Positions 42,232 through 51,056 of a DNA stretch of 64,000 nt are shown here, piece after piece; position 1 is the stretch's first letter, and each line of letters starts with the position of its first letter. The position numbers and the translations under genes were made by a program. The stretch is from NCBI RefSeq assembly GCF_029338275.1, contig NZ_CP119789.1, positions 744,001 to 808,000 of the forward strand, written 5' to 3'. The notes under the pieces were generated by a model that was not told where the DNA came from, did not search any database, and saw nothing but the letters and a program-made list of their open reading frames with translations. Source of the DNA: Haloarcula ordinaria. GTDB lineage: Archaea; Halobacteriota; Halobacteria; Halobacteriales; Haloarculaceae.

Positions 42232-44079
42232 TCAGTCGTCGGTCGGTTCGCCGCCGTCTGCGGCCACCGCACCGGGGCCGCTCCGGACGTTCTGGATGTT
42301 GTCGTAGCCGATCTTGACCAGCGCCAGTGCCAGGCCGACCAGCACCAGCGCCAGGATGATCTGGACGCCGACGGAGATGCGAGCGACGATGCCCGCACCC
42401 TCGGCGAAGCCGCCCAGGATGAACTGCTGATACAGGTTCTGGTACAGCGCCAGGTACAGCAGGGCGACGACGGTGATGGCCGTCATCAGCGCCATCGGGA
42501 CGCCCGTACTGATGAGCTGCTTGTCGTCGTCCCAGTTCGCCAGCCACACCGTCGCGGTCAGCAATGCGAGTGCGGCCAGCAGCTGGTTCGCACCGCCGAA
42601 CAGCGGCCAGAGACTCGCCCACGACCCACTCGCGACGAGTGCGTACGCGATGAGACACTGGATGACGGCGTTGGAGTAGCGGTTGATGCCGACGTTCTGA
42701 ATCGAGCGCATGGCGCTCGAACTGGCGTCGGGCGTGCCGACGATCTCCTCGGCCATGTAGCGCCCGAGTCGGACGGCCGTGTCAGTCGAGGTGAGCAGGA
42801 AACTCACCAGGACGAGCGCCATGAACGGCGCGCCGACAGCCGTCGGAATGCCGAAGCTGGTGAGCATGACGGAGCCACCGGAGGCGAAGTTCGGGAGCGC
42901 GCGCCCGATACCGCCACCGGCGGTGACGCCCGCGATGGCGACCGTCCCGAGTGCGACCGTCGCGAGCAGCCCCTCGCCGAGCATGCCACCGTAGCCGATG
43001 GTACGTGCGTCACTCTCCTTGTTGAGCTGTTTCGCGGTCGTGCCCGAGGAGACCAGCGAGTGGAACCCACTGATGGTCCCGCAGGCGATGGTCACGAACA
43101 GCAGCGGGAACAGCGGCAGGCCCGCGGTCCCCATGAAGCCGTAGTACGCGTCTAAGTTGATGACCAGCGGTTCGCTGGACGTCCCCAGGATGGTGCCGAC
43201 GATGACCGCCAGCAGCGCCCCGCCGACCCCCGCGTACAGCAGGAACGACGACAGGAAGTCACGCGGCTGGAGCAGCATCCACACCGGCAGCACCGACGCG
43301 ATGGCCGCGTACAGCAGGATGACCGGAATCCAGCCGGCGGTGTTCGCGCCGAGCGTGCCCGCAGCGGGCACTATCGAGCTCAGTCCCGAACCCAGCAGGA
43401 CGATGGTGCCCTCGGGATAGGCGCCCGCCTCTGCGGCCGGGAACAGCGCGACCGGGAACTCGATGCCGACGAATACGCCGCCGAACACCGCGAGGACGAA
43501 CGCCGCGGTCCCCGGCAGGAACGGCAGGTCGAGCTGGTAGAGGTACACGCCGAACAGCAACGCCAGTGCGATGTACACCGTACTCGCCGTCGCGGCCTGT
43601 GGATAGGCGTTGAACACGATGGCGACGACCAGTGCGAACACCGCCACCACGAGGATGATGGTCAGGAACGCGAACCAGAGGAGCATGTTCTTCCCCCGGT
43701 CGCCCACGTACTCCCCGATGATGTACCCGATCGACTTCCCCTCGTGTCGGAGGCTGCCCGACAGCGAGACGAAGTCGTGGACGCTCCCCAGCAGCGGGTT
43801 GCCGATGGCGATCCACAGGAGCGCCGGCAACCAGCCCCAGACGACGCCGGCGGTGATTGGGCCCACGATGGGTGCCCCGCCGGCGATGCTGGAGTAGTGG
43901 TGCCCCAGTAAGACTGGTTTCTTCGCCGGGACGTACTCCTGGCCGTCCTCGTACTTGTGTGCCGGTGTCTCGTTGCTGTCGTCTAGCTCGACGAAGCGCG
44001 CCAGATACCGTGAATAACCGATGTACCCGGCGGTGAACGTTATCATTGTCGCCAACACGAGCCAGATTACTTGTACCAT
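42232..44079 (-). CDS. cstA: carbon starvation protein A, peptide/pyruvate permease
   Basis: A 615-aa CstA with about 16 helices. LLGHHYSSIAGGAPIVGPIT is the N-terminal signature; WGWLPALLWIAIGNPLLGSV, SLRHEGKSIGYIIGEYVGDR and CGTISGFHSLVSSGTTAKQL follow. It would take up peptides or pyruvate under starvation. The ATG at 44079 begins VQVIWLVLATMITFTAGYI. An AT-rich stretch from 44095 to 44160 upstream contains its promoter. It is single-gene. Confidence 0.94.
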   Translation of the reverse strand: MVQVIWLVLATMITFTAGYIGYSRYLARFVELDDSNETPAHKYEDGQEYVPAKKPVLLGHHYSSIAGGAPIVGPITAGVVWGWLPALLWIAIGNPLLGSVHDFVSLSGSLRHEGKSIGYIIGEYVGDRGKNMLLWFAFLTIILVVAVFALVVAIVFNAYPQAATASTVYIALALLFGVYLYQLDLPFLPGTAAFVLAVFGGVFVGIEFPVALFPAAEAGAYPEGTIVLLGSGLSSIVPAAGTLGANTAGWIPVILLYAAIASVLPVWMLLQPRDFLSSFLLYAGVGGALLAVIVGTILGTSSEPLVINLDAYYGFMGTAGLPLFPLLFVTIACGTISGFHSLVSSGTTAKQLNKESDARTIGYGGMLGEGLLATVALGTVAIAGVTAGGGIGRALPNFASGGSVMLTSFGIPTAVGAPFMALVLVSFLLTSTDTAVRLGRYMAEEIVGTPDASSSAMRSIQNVGINRYSNAVIQCLIAYALVASGSWASLWPLFGGANQLLAALALLTATVWLANWDDDKQLISTGVPMALMTAITVVALLYLALYQNLYQQFILGGFAEGAGIVARISVGVQIILALVLVGLALALVKIGYDNIQNVRSGPGAVAADGGEPTDD

Positions 44080-44193
44080 GGTATGGTTCCCCAAATAGCG
44101 CGTGTGAGCACAAGATACTTAATTATTGGTGATGATTGTTCGTGAACTTGCCACTTGAAACTGCTGATAGGCGAAAAATACCCGGAAAGTTTC

Positions 44194-45165
44194 CTACGTG
44201 TGTGCCGCCCCGACGCCGACGCTGATGTCGATCTCGTCCGCGACGTCCGACAGCAGGTCGTCTTTCACTTCCGAGACCCGCTGTTCGATGGTCGCGACGA
44301 TCGGCTGGCTGAACTCCTCGCGGATGCGTTCGAGGCGTTCTTGCTCGGTCTGGTGCCGCTCGCGCAAGTACGTCGCGCCGGTCCCGGTCTCCTCGGGGTC
44401 CGGCTCCGGGGCGACCTTGTTGACCACCAGCCCGCCTATCTCCAGCCCGGCCTCGGTCAACTCCGTGATCGCGCGCTGGGACTCCTCGATAGAGAGCTCG
44501 TCGGGGTTCAACACGAGGTAGAACGCGGCCTCGTTCCGTAGCGTCCGACCGGCGAACTCGAACTGCTCCTTGCGTTCGGCCAGGCGCTTGATGATGGGGT
44601 CGTCCCTGAGTTTCGCTCGCGCCTCCTTGTCGCCGATGGCCGCCTTCTCGAAGAGGTCGACGCTCTCGCGGCGCTTGTCGGCGAGGCGGTCGATCCACGA
44701 CTCCAGGAACTCCGGCAGCGCGAGCAGGCGCAACGTCCCGCCGGTCGGCGAGGTGTCGAACACGACGCGGTCGTAGTCCTCGCTGTTTCGCATCACGTCG
44801 ATGAAGCGGTCGAACATCGCCGCCTCGTAGGCGCCGGGGGTTCGGTGGGCGAGTTCGATCTGCCGGTCGATCTCGTTGACGATGGCGGGACTCACCTGGT
44901 CGCTCATCTCCGACCGAATCTCCTGCATGTGGCGCTCGACCTCCTCGTCGGGGTCCAGCTCCATCGCCCAGAGGTGGTCGTAGCCCTCGACCGGCTTCGG
45001 GTCGTCGTCGAACTGCTGGTCGAAGACGTCCGAGGTGCTGTGTGCCGGGTCCGTCGAGACGATGAGCGTATCGACGCCTTCGCGGGCGCACCGCAGCCCG
45101 TACGCGCTCGAGACGGTCGTTTTGCCGACGCCACCCTTGCCACCGAAGAAGACGAACTTGTCCAT
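44194..45165 (-). CDS. ArsA/Get3-type ATPase
   Basis: A 323-aa single-repeat ATPase. The P-loop FFGGKGGVGKTTVSSAYG is intact, including the signature Lys. Switch I is STDPAHSTSDVFDQQF, and VVFDTSPTGGTLRLLALPEF is the family's switch II. Arsenite-binding Cys are absent, so a Get3-like or other client role is more likely than arsenite export. The final gene of a three-gene minus cluster (zinc ribbon, 98-aa protein, ATPase), 1 bp from the gene before it. Confidence 0.9.
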   Translation of the reverse strand: MDKFVFFGGKGGVGKTTVSSAYGLRCAREGVDTLIVSTDPAHSTSDVFDQQFDDDPKPVEGYDHLWAMELDPDEEVERHMQEIRSEMSDQVSPAIVNEIDRQIELAHRTPGAYEAAMFDRFIDVMRNSEDYDRVVFDTSPTGGTLRLLALPEFLESWIDRLADKRRESVDLFEKAAIGDKEARAKLRDDPIIKRLAERKEQFEFAGRTLRNEAAFYLVLNPDELSIEESQRAITELTEAGLEIGGLVVNKVAPEPDPEETGTGATYLRERHQTEQERLERIREEFSQPIVATIEQRVSEVKDDLLSDVADEIDISVGVGAAHT

Positions 45166-45166
45166 G

Positions 45167-45463
45167 TTAGAAGTGATACTGTTGCCCCTTGCGTTCGACC
45201 AGCGATTCTCGGTCCCACATCCGCCGCTCCCAGGCGACGAACTCCTCGCCGAGGTACGGCAGGAGCTCGGCCGTGTAGTAGGAGACGGGGCTCGGGATGC
45301 CGAAGGCGTCCGCGAAACACGCGAACATGAACACGTCGGTCGTGTCCTCGGCTTCCTTCTCTATCTTCTCGACGGAGGGATGCTCTATCATCCCGTGGTA
45401 GAGCCCGTGAAGCCACTCTTCGAGGACGTCGAGGTACGCGTCGATGCGGTCAGCGACGTTCAT
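45167..45463 (-). CDS. 98-aa conserved haloarchaeal protein next to ArsA-type ATPase
   Basis: A 98-aa helical soluble protein: NVADRIDAYLDVLEEWLHGL, MIEHPSVEKIEKEAEDTTDV, then FACFADAFGIPSPVSYYTAE. No domain is recognised. The stop is 1 bp before the ATPase start and the zinc-ribbon gene ends 6 bp upstream, so these three form one transcript. It may be an adaptor of the ATPase; that is inference from position only. Confidence 0.7.
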   Translation of the reverse strand: MNVADRIDAYLDVLEEWLHGLYHGMIEHPSVEKIEKEAEDTTDVFMFACFADAFGIPSPVSYYTAELLPYLGEEFVAWERRMWDRESLVERKGQQYHF

Positions 45464-45469
45464 GCTGGC

Positions 45470-45694
45470 TTAACACGCACACCCGGTCGACGTCTGGGAC
45501 CGTTCGAACCGCATCTCGTCGCCACACGACGGGCAGTTCGGTGCCTCCTCGCCCGCGACGTCGACGTCTCTGATACGCTCGCTACAGTCGTCACACCAGT
45601 AGGCCCCTTTCGACGTCTCCCCCGTGACGTCGCCGCGGTTGGCGGACTCCGTCGATGCCTTCAGCACGTCTCGTACGGTGCCCAGAATGCTCAT
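45470..45694 (-). CDS. zinc-ribbon protein with C-terminal Cys tail
   Basis: A 74-aa protein. WCDDCSERIRDVDVAGEEAP and NCPSCGDEMRFERS form a two-knuckle zinc ribbon (CxxC at about 34/37 and 54/57). The end (TSTGCAC) carries two more Cys. It leads the ArsA-type cluster, with ATG at 45694 and an AT-rich promoter beyond. Client or partner binding is possible; function unproven. Confidence 0.75.
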   Translation of the reverse strand: MSILGTVRDVLKASTESANRGDVTGETSKGAYWCDDCSERIRDVDVAGEEAPNCPSCGDEMRFERSQTSTGCAC

Positions 45695-45769
45695 ACGTGT
45701 GATTGTATCCCGGTCTCACATAAATATTCGTGGGCAATTGCGCTACGGGCGCAGGACCGTCCCGGCGCC

Positions 45770-46184
45770 CTACCGGAGTTCCACGGCCAGCGTCTCCAGC
45801 AGGCGCTTCAGTTCGCCCCGCCGCTTCCACCCCGCGAGCCGGTCTGTCACTCCCGGCAGCGGCAGGCCGAGACTCACCGAGGACCGTGCTGTCAGGCGCG
45901 CCCCGCTGTCGGCCCGTTCCCGGGTCAGCGTCGTCTCCATCGTCTCGAACGGGCCGGCGTCCCCCTCCTGGCGGTACCGGTAGCCGTCCTCGAGCGGTTC
46001 GAAGGTGAACGTCGCCTGGAGGCCGCTCGCCCGCGCGGTCACCGTCGTCCGCCCGTCGTCGTGCTCCGCGACGTCGACCACGCTGAAGGTCCCCTCGCTC
46101 TCGATGATGGTTTCGGGCGAGAGCCCCCCGATCGACGGCGACGACCGTCGCCGGGACTGCCCGTGTGACCTCGACTGTACGCAT
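45770..46184 (-). pseudogene. SRPBCC-family protein split by a frameshift in a G6 run
   Basis: The start reads MRTVEVTRAVPATVVAVDRG (ATG 46184), a typical polyketide-cyclase/SRPBCC start. The continuation LSPETIIESEGTFSVVDVAE lies in another frame and runs to the stop at 45770 (LKRLLETLAVELR). The break is at six cytosines on the plus strand at 46124-46129; removing one base restores one frame of about 137 aa. Either a homopolymer sequencing error or a real one-base insertion. If intact, it is a small ligand-binding Bet v1-fold protein. Confidence 0.75.
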
Positions 46185-46218
46185 AGCGCCCACGTCGACC
46201 GCCCCTGGGAAAAATCCC

Positions 46219-46536
46219 TTAGAGGAAGAAGGGGAGCGAAAGCAACACCAGCAGTCCCGCGAAGATGGCCATCCCGTAGACCAGTCGCTGGAACCGCTGC
46301 TGGCTCGGGACCTCCCGACGGAGTTCCGGTCGCATCGACCAGCAGTACCGGTAGAACGACCAGATACACACGAGGGCAGCGATACCCGTCGACCCGGCCA
46401 CGGCGAGCGGTAACGACGCGCCGAACGACAGCAAGTACGGTGGCAGAAAGACGTAGCTCACGAGCACGCCCGTCGTGGCGACGACGAGGAAGGGGACGGG
46501 GTCCACGGACGTTCCCTGGCTATTGGTGAGTTTCAC
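46219..46536 (-). CDS. small membrane protein
   Basis: A 105-aa protein with three hydrophobic segments: VPFLVVATTGVLVSYVFLPP, PLAVAGSTGIAALVCIWSFY and YGMAIFAGLLVLLSLPFFL. Conserved polar text RPELRREVPSQQRFQRLV lies between the last two. No known domain. Probably a haloarchaeal envelope protein of unknown role. Confidence 0.65.
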   Translation of the reverse strand: MKLTNSQGTSVDPVPFLVVATTGVLVSYVFLPPYLLSFGASLPLAVAGSTGIAALVCIWSFYRYCWSMRPELRREVPSQQRFQRLVYGMAIFAGLLVLLSLPFFL

Positions 46537-46619
46537 GCCGCCGACTACGTGTCGGACGAATAAAAATATACTCTCGCTACCACATACGAACTAAGTCCCC
46601 TGCGCGCGCCACGGGACGT

Positions 46620-46799
46620 ATGGCTTCCGACGGAGACATCCGGGTCCTGCTCGTACTCGATCTGGTGTTGTCGGCCGTGTTCAGTACCGTGGTCCTGTGG
46701 GGGCTGTCGTTCGTGGGCCTCGCGTCGCTCACGCTGCGGTCAGTCGCCATCGCGACGCTGTTCCTCGCGGTGCTGACCTATCTCGTCGTCCTGCGCTAG
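46620..46799 (+). CDS. 59-aa two-helix membrane protein
   Basis: A small gene read directly. It starts MASDGDIRVLLVLDLVLSAV, continues FSTVVLWGLSFVGLASLTLR and ends LTYLVVLR. Two membrane helices with a short acidic N-terminus. The ATG at 46620 follows an AT-rich stretch (46560-46585) that would hold a promoter. Its last four bases overlap the convergent end of the phosphate permease gene. The function is not known. Confidence 0.6.
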   Translation: MASDGDIRVLLVLDLVLSAVFSTVVLWGLSFVGLASLTLRSVAIATLFLAVLTYLVVLR

Positions 46800-47995
46800 A
46801 GGAGGCCGTCGACGGCGAGGAAGACGCCGAAGCTCAGCGCGAAGGCGAGCACCAGCGACCCGATCCAGGCCAGCACCGTCTTGCCCATCTTCGCCCCACT
46901 GACCTCGCCGTCACCGGCGGCCGCGCCGGACCCGATGATGGCCGAGACGATAATCTCGTTGAACGAGACGGGGATGCCGAAGAAGACGGCGGTCTGGGCG
47001 ACGACGAAACTCGGGATGAGCGCCGCGATAGACCGCCGGGGCCCGAGCGAGGAGTAGTCCTGTGAGAGCGTCTTTATCATCCGTGGCGCGCCGGTCCACG
47101 ACCCGATGAGCAGGCCGAAGCCGCCGAACAGCAGGACGCCGGTGATGGGGATGGCCGCCGTGGGCCCCTGCCCCAGCAGCGGGAGCAACGGCCCGAGTGC
47201 CAGGCCGACCTGGCTCCCGCCAGCAGAGAAGGCGACCAGCCCGCCCAGCACGAGCAGGAAGTGCCGCTGGCCGGCAGCCTCGTCGGCAGCCACGTCGCGA
47301 TACAGCAGACCCGCGGCGACCACCCCGACGACGAGCGTGATTGCCACCATCGTCGGCGTCGTCGCCGTCCCCAGCTCGCGGGTCACCGCTCGTGCGACCG
47401 ACGCCTGCTCGTCGCCGGGAGCGAGCAACACGAACTCGATGTTCGCGAGCACCGCGCCGACGAGGCCCGCCAGCCCGGGGACCAGCAGCCGCTCGGGGAC
47501 GCGGTCGTGGCGCAGCGACCACGCCAGCCCGAAGGACATCCCGCTCCCGACAAACGGGACGGCGACCCACAGCGCCGCGATCTGCGTGTACTTCGCCATG
47601 GCCGGCTGTCCACCCATCGCCAGGCCGACGCCGACGACGGCCCCCGTGACCGTGAAGGCCGTCGCGATGGGGTAGCCGGTGAAGATGCCGATGGCGACCA
47701 GCACCGCCGCGGTGATCAGCGCCACGATAGACGCCACCGCGGAGAGGCTCCCTCCGTCCGGGAAGAGGACGAGGCCGCTGCCGACCGTCTCGGTGACGTT
47801 CGCCCCCTGTAACACCGCGCCGGCGAGCCCGAGAATCCCGACGAAGAAGCCCGCGCGCATCACGGATATCGCGTTCGCGCCGACGGCCGGCGCGAAGGGT
47901 GTCGAACCGGACGAGCCCGCACCGATGGCCCACGCCATGAACAGACTCGCTACGGACGCCACCACCAGCGTCGCCAGCACACTCGTCGCTACCAT
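46796..47995 (-). CDS. inorganic phosphate transporter (Pit family)
   Basis: A 399-aa PiT permease with about 10-12 helices. AVGANAISVMRAGFFVGILG and the GSWTGAPRMIKTLSQDYSSL loop with its partner GIPVSFNEIIVSAIIGSGAA mark the two family repeats. It would import phosphate with Na+ or H+. No PhoU gene is adjacent; the DUF5828 gene upstream (gap 183 bp) is on the same strand. Confidence 0.92.
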   Translation of the reverse strand: MVATSVLATLVVASVASLFMAWAIGAGSSGSTPFAPAVGANAISVMRAGFFVGILGLAGAVLQGANVTETVGSGLVLFPDGGSLSAVASIVALITAAVLVAIGIFTGYPIATAFTVTGAVVGVGLAMGGQPAMAKYTQIAALWVAVPFVGSGMSFGLAWSLRHDRVPERLLVPGLAGLVGAVLANIEFVLLAPGDEQASVARAVTRELGTATTPTMVAITLVVGVVAAGLLYRDVAADEAAGQRHFLLVLGGLVAFSAGGSQVGLALGPLLPLLGQGPTAAIPITGVLLFGGFGLLIGSWTGAPRMIKTLSQDYSSLGPRRSIAALIPSFVVAQTAVFFGIPVSFNEIIVSAIIGSGAAAGDGEVSGAKMGKTVLAWIGSLVLAFALSFGVFLAVDGLL

Positions 47996-48122
47996 CTACC
48001 CCGGCGTTTCCACTCACGCGCAATGAGACTACCGCTCGCCGTCGACTATCTCCACTCGAAGTATGGGGGGTTGACAGGGGATACCATCGTGTCGCCCTGA
48101 TTCCCGGTACCGACCCGCGCTT

Positions 48123-48198
48123 AGTTCGTCTTCGCATCGGCGACGCTGGCAGCCGACGCCGCGCGGCCGGCCCCGTGCTCAGTTCGTCTTCGCGTCGG
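48123..48198. repeat. 18-bp near-identical direct repeat around the DUF5828 stop
   Basis: AGTTCGTCTTCGCATCGG at 48123-48140 recurs with one mismatch at 48181-48198, which is the end of the DUF5828 gene (KTN-stop). The copy outside also reads KTN-stop in a different frame. Probably a local duplication of the gene end. Confidence 0.4.
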
Positions 48199-48889
48199 TC
48201 TCCTCGCCCGGCTCCGTCGCCTCCACACCCTCCGCGGCCTCCACCGCCTCGGTCGCCTTCTCGGTGTCGACGTGCCAGCGGTCGACCGACTGCTCGAAGT
48301 CCGCGAGCGTGTTCGAGACGCGCATCTTCAGGTCGTCGTCGTTGACGTTGACCTCGAAGACGTACTCCGGTCGGTCGTCGCCGTTGATCCGCCGGAGGTT
48401 CGCGCTGACCAGCGCGTTGTCGAAGTAGTACGGCGCGATCTGGGTCATCACGTTCTTGTAGACGGCGTCTTCGACCCTGCGAAGCGCCTTTCGTCCGGCG
48501 GAGTCGGCCGCGCGGGTGACGTAGTCGACGGACTCGCCCCACTTGTTCATCGCCTCGCTCGGTTCGTCTAAGTTCTCGTAGGACTCGCTCAGCTTCTCGC
48601 CGGCCGTCTGGAGGTCCTCGTCTGGCTCCTTGCCCGCCTGCTCTCCCTTGCCCTCGTCGACGCTGGCCTGTTCGGCGGTCTTCTCGTTGACGTCCTCGTC
48701 GAGCCGTTCGTGGCTCTTGGGTCGCCACTCGTCGAACTCCGAGAGGGCATCGCCGTCGATGGCGGTGGCCACCTCCTCGTTCGTCAGCAAGTCCTTCAGC
48801 GCCTGGGTGATCCGCTCGCCGTGCTCGACGACGTCGACCCAGCCGCCCCGCATCTTGAATCCTGAAACGCTCTCTTCGATGTCAGCCAT
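48179..48889 (-). CDS. DUF5828 family protein
   Basis: A 236-aa haloarchaeal protein I recall as DUF5828. FKMRGGWVDVVEHGERITQA starts the first conserved part. Residues 60-115 are highly charged, likely coiled (EKTAEQASVDEGKGEQAGKE), and the third part (KNVMTQIAPYYFDNALVSAN to NDDDLKMRVSNTLADFEQSV) is more ordered. Function unknown. It is upstream of the phosphate permease, but a 183-bp gap argues for separate transcription. Confidence 0.8.
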   Translation of the reverse strand: MADIEESVSGFKMRGGWVDVVEHGERITQALKDLLTNEEVATAIDGDALSEFDEWRPKSHERLDEDVNEKTAEQASVDEGKGEQAGKEPDEDLQTAGEKLSESYENLDEPSEAMNKWGESVDYVTRAADSAGRKALRRVEDAVYKNVMTQIAPYYFDNALVSANLRRINGDDRPEYVFEVNVNDDDLKMRVSNTLADFEQSVDRWHVDTEKATEAVEAAEGVEATEPGEETDAKTN

Positions 48890-49036
48890 GGTAGAATAGA
48901 CGACCCGTGGACAGCCGCGGCGTCGCTTCGTCGTGACCGTCCATCTGTACCGGCATCCTTCGGGGTCGGGCCGAATAACGTTTCCGCCATCGGCCAGACG
49001 TGGCGTCTTTCAGGCTGGAGGCCAAAACAGGGGCCG

Positions 49037-49729
49037 ATGACATCCGCACTGTTCGTCGTCAGCGAGCACGGGTACTGGGGAGAAGAGTGTATCGAGCCGT
49101 TGACCACGCTAACCGACGCGGGCGTCGACGTCACCGTCGCGACGCCGTCCGGGTCACCGCCGGTCCTCGACGAGCGCTCGGTCGACCCCGAGAACGTGGA
49201 CCCCGACCTCGCCGAGCACGTCCGCGAGGTCCACGAGACCGACGAGCGGCTCAACGACCCGATTCCCGTCGCACGGGCCGAGGCCGACGACTACGACGCC
49301 GTCGTCTTCCCCGGCGGGCACGGCACCGAGTGGGACGTCAACCAGGACAGCGATGCTCGCCGGCTCCTGCGTGACACCGTCGAGGGCGAGGACGGGACGG
49401 CACTCGTCGTCTGTCACGCCGTCGGTATCCTCGCCTTCGCACGCGACAGCGACGGCGAGTTCCTCGTCGCCGGCCGGTCGGTCACCGGCTTCCCGAACGC
49501 CTGGGAGGAGGGTATCGTCGACGACGACGACCTGATGCCCGACGGTCGGAAACTCCCGTACTGGGTCGAAGACGAGGTGAACGCCGCCGGCGCGGACTGG
49601 GACGCCGACCTCGACGCCGACACCAGCGTGACCGTCGACGGCGACCTGGTGACCGCTCGCGGTCCTCCGTCCTCTGCCGAGGCCGCGCGGACGCTGCTCG
49701 ACGAACTGGGTGTCGAAGCGCCCGCGTAG
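49037..49729 (+). CDS. DJ-1/PfpI family protein (type 1 glutamine amidotransferase-like)
   Basis: A 230-aa protein. SALFVVSEHGYWGEECIEPL starts it, AVVFPGGHGTEWDVNQDSDA is the Glu/His region, and LVVCHAVGILAFARDSDGEF holds the nucleophile-elbow Cys. Close to the Hsp31 type by size. It may act as a chaperone or deglycase; the exact activity is not provable. Monocistronic. Confidence 0.9.
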   Translation: MTSALFVVSEHGYWGEECIEPLTTLTDAGVDVTVATPSGSPPVLDERSVDPENVDPDLAEHVREVHETDERLNDPIPVARAEADDYDAVVFPGGHGTEWDVNQDSDARRLLRDTVEGEDGTALVVCHAVGILAFARDSDGEFLVAGRSVTGFPNAWEEGIVDDDDLMPDGRKLPYWVEDEVNAAGADWDADLDADTSVTVDGDLVTARGPPSSAEAARTLLDELGVEAPA

Positions 49730-49892
49730 GGACCCCGGACGCACGTCGAGCGTGGTCCAGTTTGTGCCTAATCTTTTATCTGAATTTCTACGTATTCGAG
49801 CGTAACTGCCGCTCTCTCTACGAGTTATGAGTCATACCGATTTAGAACATACAACAGGGTTAATGTGTCCCCGGTGCAAATAGGTAGGACGT

Positions 49893-50984
49893 ATGACAGA
49901 AAAATCGACTCGACGGCGGTTCCTACAGACTGCAGGAGTAGCTGGTGTAGTCGCCCTCGCCGGGTGCGGCGGCGACGGCGGAAGTGGCGGCGACGGTGGC
50001 GACGGTGGTAGCGACGGCGGCAGTGACGGCGGCGACGGCGGCAGTGGCGGTGACGGCGGTAGCGATGGCGGCGACGGCGGCAGCGACGGCGGCAGCGACG
50101 GTGGCGACGGCGGCGACGGTGGCGATACCGAGACGCGCCTCTCGTGGCACGCCGGCGGGACCGGCGGGACGTACTTCCCGCTCTCGAACGAGTTCAAGGC
50201 GGTCGTCGAGGACAACACCGAGTTCACGCTGAACGTCCAGTCGACCGGGGCGTCCGTCGAGAACGTCGGGAGCCTCGCGAGCGGCGACGCGGACTTCGCG
50301 CTCATCCAGAACGACGTCGCGTACTTCGCGAAGAACGGCACCGGTATCGATGCGTTCGACGGGAACGCGATCGAGAACCTCCGTGGCGTCGCGACGCTCT
50401 ACCCGGAGACCATCACCATCGTGACGCTCCAGGACACCGGCATCGAGTCGCTCTCGGACCTCTCGGGCGCGACCATCAATACCGGTGACCTCGGGTCCGG
50501 GACGCAGGTCAACGCCAACCAGATCCTCGAGGCGGTCGGCATCACGGAGTACACCGAGCAGAACGCCTCCTTCTCGCAGGCGGCCGACCAGCTCCGGAAC
50601 GGCGACATCGACGCGGCGTTCGTCGTCGGCGGGTGGCCCGTCGGCGCCATCGAGGACCTCGCGACGACCAACAACGCAAACATCGTGCCCATCGAGGGCG
50701 ACAACCGCGAGGCCGTCAAGGAGGCGGCGTCCTGGTTCGCCGACGACACCATCCCAGCGGGCACCTACAGTGGCGTCGACCAGGCGACCGAGACCGTCGC
50801 CGTGCAGGCGATGATCGCGACCAACGCCGAACAGCCCGAGGCGACGGTCGAGACGGTCACGGCGGCCATCTTCGACAACGTCGACTCCCTGAGCATCAAG
50901 ACGGACTTCATCAGCGCGGACTCGGCGCAGGACGGGATGTCCATCGAGCTCCATCCCGGCGCAGCTGCCTACTTCGGTATGTAG
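49893..50984 (+). CDS. TAXI-type TRAP transporter solute-binding lipoprotein
   Basis: A 363-aa protein. RRRFLQTAG is a Tat motif and VALAGC is a lipobox, so it is a lipid-anchored, folded-exported protein. Residues 25-78 are a Gly/Asp/Ser-only tract. The TAXI domain follows: LSWHAGGTGGTYFPLSNEF, DADFALIQNDVAYFAKNGTG, and GTQVNANQILEAVGITEYTE. The substrate is unknown (glutamate or organic acids in relatives). It is first in the operon with DUF1850 and the fused permease. Confidence 0.95.
   Translation: MTEKSTRRRFLQTAGVAGVVALAGCGGDGGSGGDGGDGGSDGGSDGGDGGSGGDGGSDGGDGGSDGGSDGGDGGDGGDTETRLSWHAGGTGGTYFPLSNEFKAVVEDNTEFTLNVQSTGASVENVGSLASGDADFALIQNDVAYFAKNGTGIDAFDGNAIENLRGVATLYPETITIVTLQDTGIESLSDLSGATINTGDLGSGTQVNANQILEAVGITEYTEQNASFSQAADQLRNGDIDAAFVVGGWPVGAIEDLATTNNANIVPIEGDNREAVKEAASWFADDTIPAGTYSGVDQATETVAVQAMIATNAEQPEATVETVTAAIFDNVDSLSIKTDFISADSAQDGMSIELHPGAAAYFGM
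49966..50134 (+). repeat. Low-complexity GGD/GGS-coding tandem tract
   Basis: A coding microsatellite-like tract of GGCGACGGC and GGTAGCGAC units, giving a flexible acidic linker of about 54 residues between the lipid anchor and the binding domain. Confidence 0.75.
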
Positions 50985-51056
50985 GCACCGCTTCCGACTG
51001 TATCGCTTTTCAAACCAACCGCATCGTTTTCAAACCACCCGGACCCAGTGAACGAC

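Noticed and set aside
44194..45165. Arsenic-resistance operon
   Set aside because: The ATPase lacks arsenite-binding cysteines and no arsenic transporter or reductase is nearby.
49966..50134. CRISPR-like repeat array
   Set aside because: The repeat is a coding Gly/Asp/Ser tract without spacers. No CRISPR array was found anywhere in the window.
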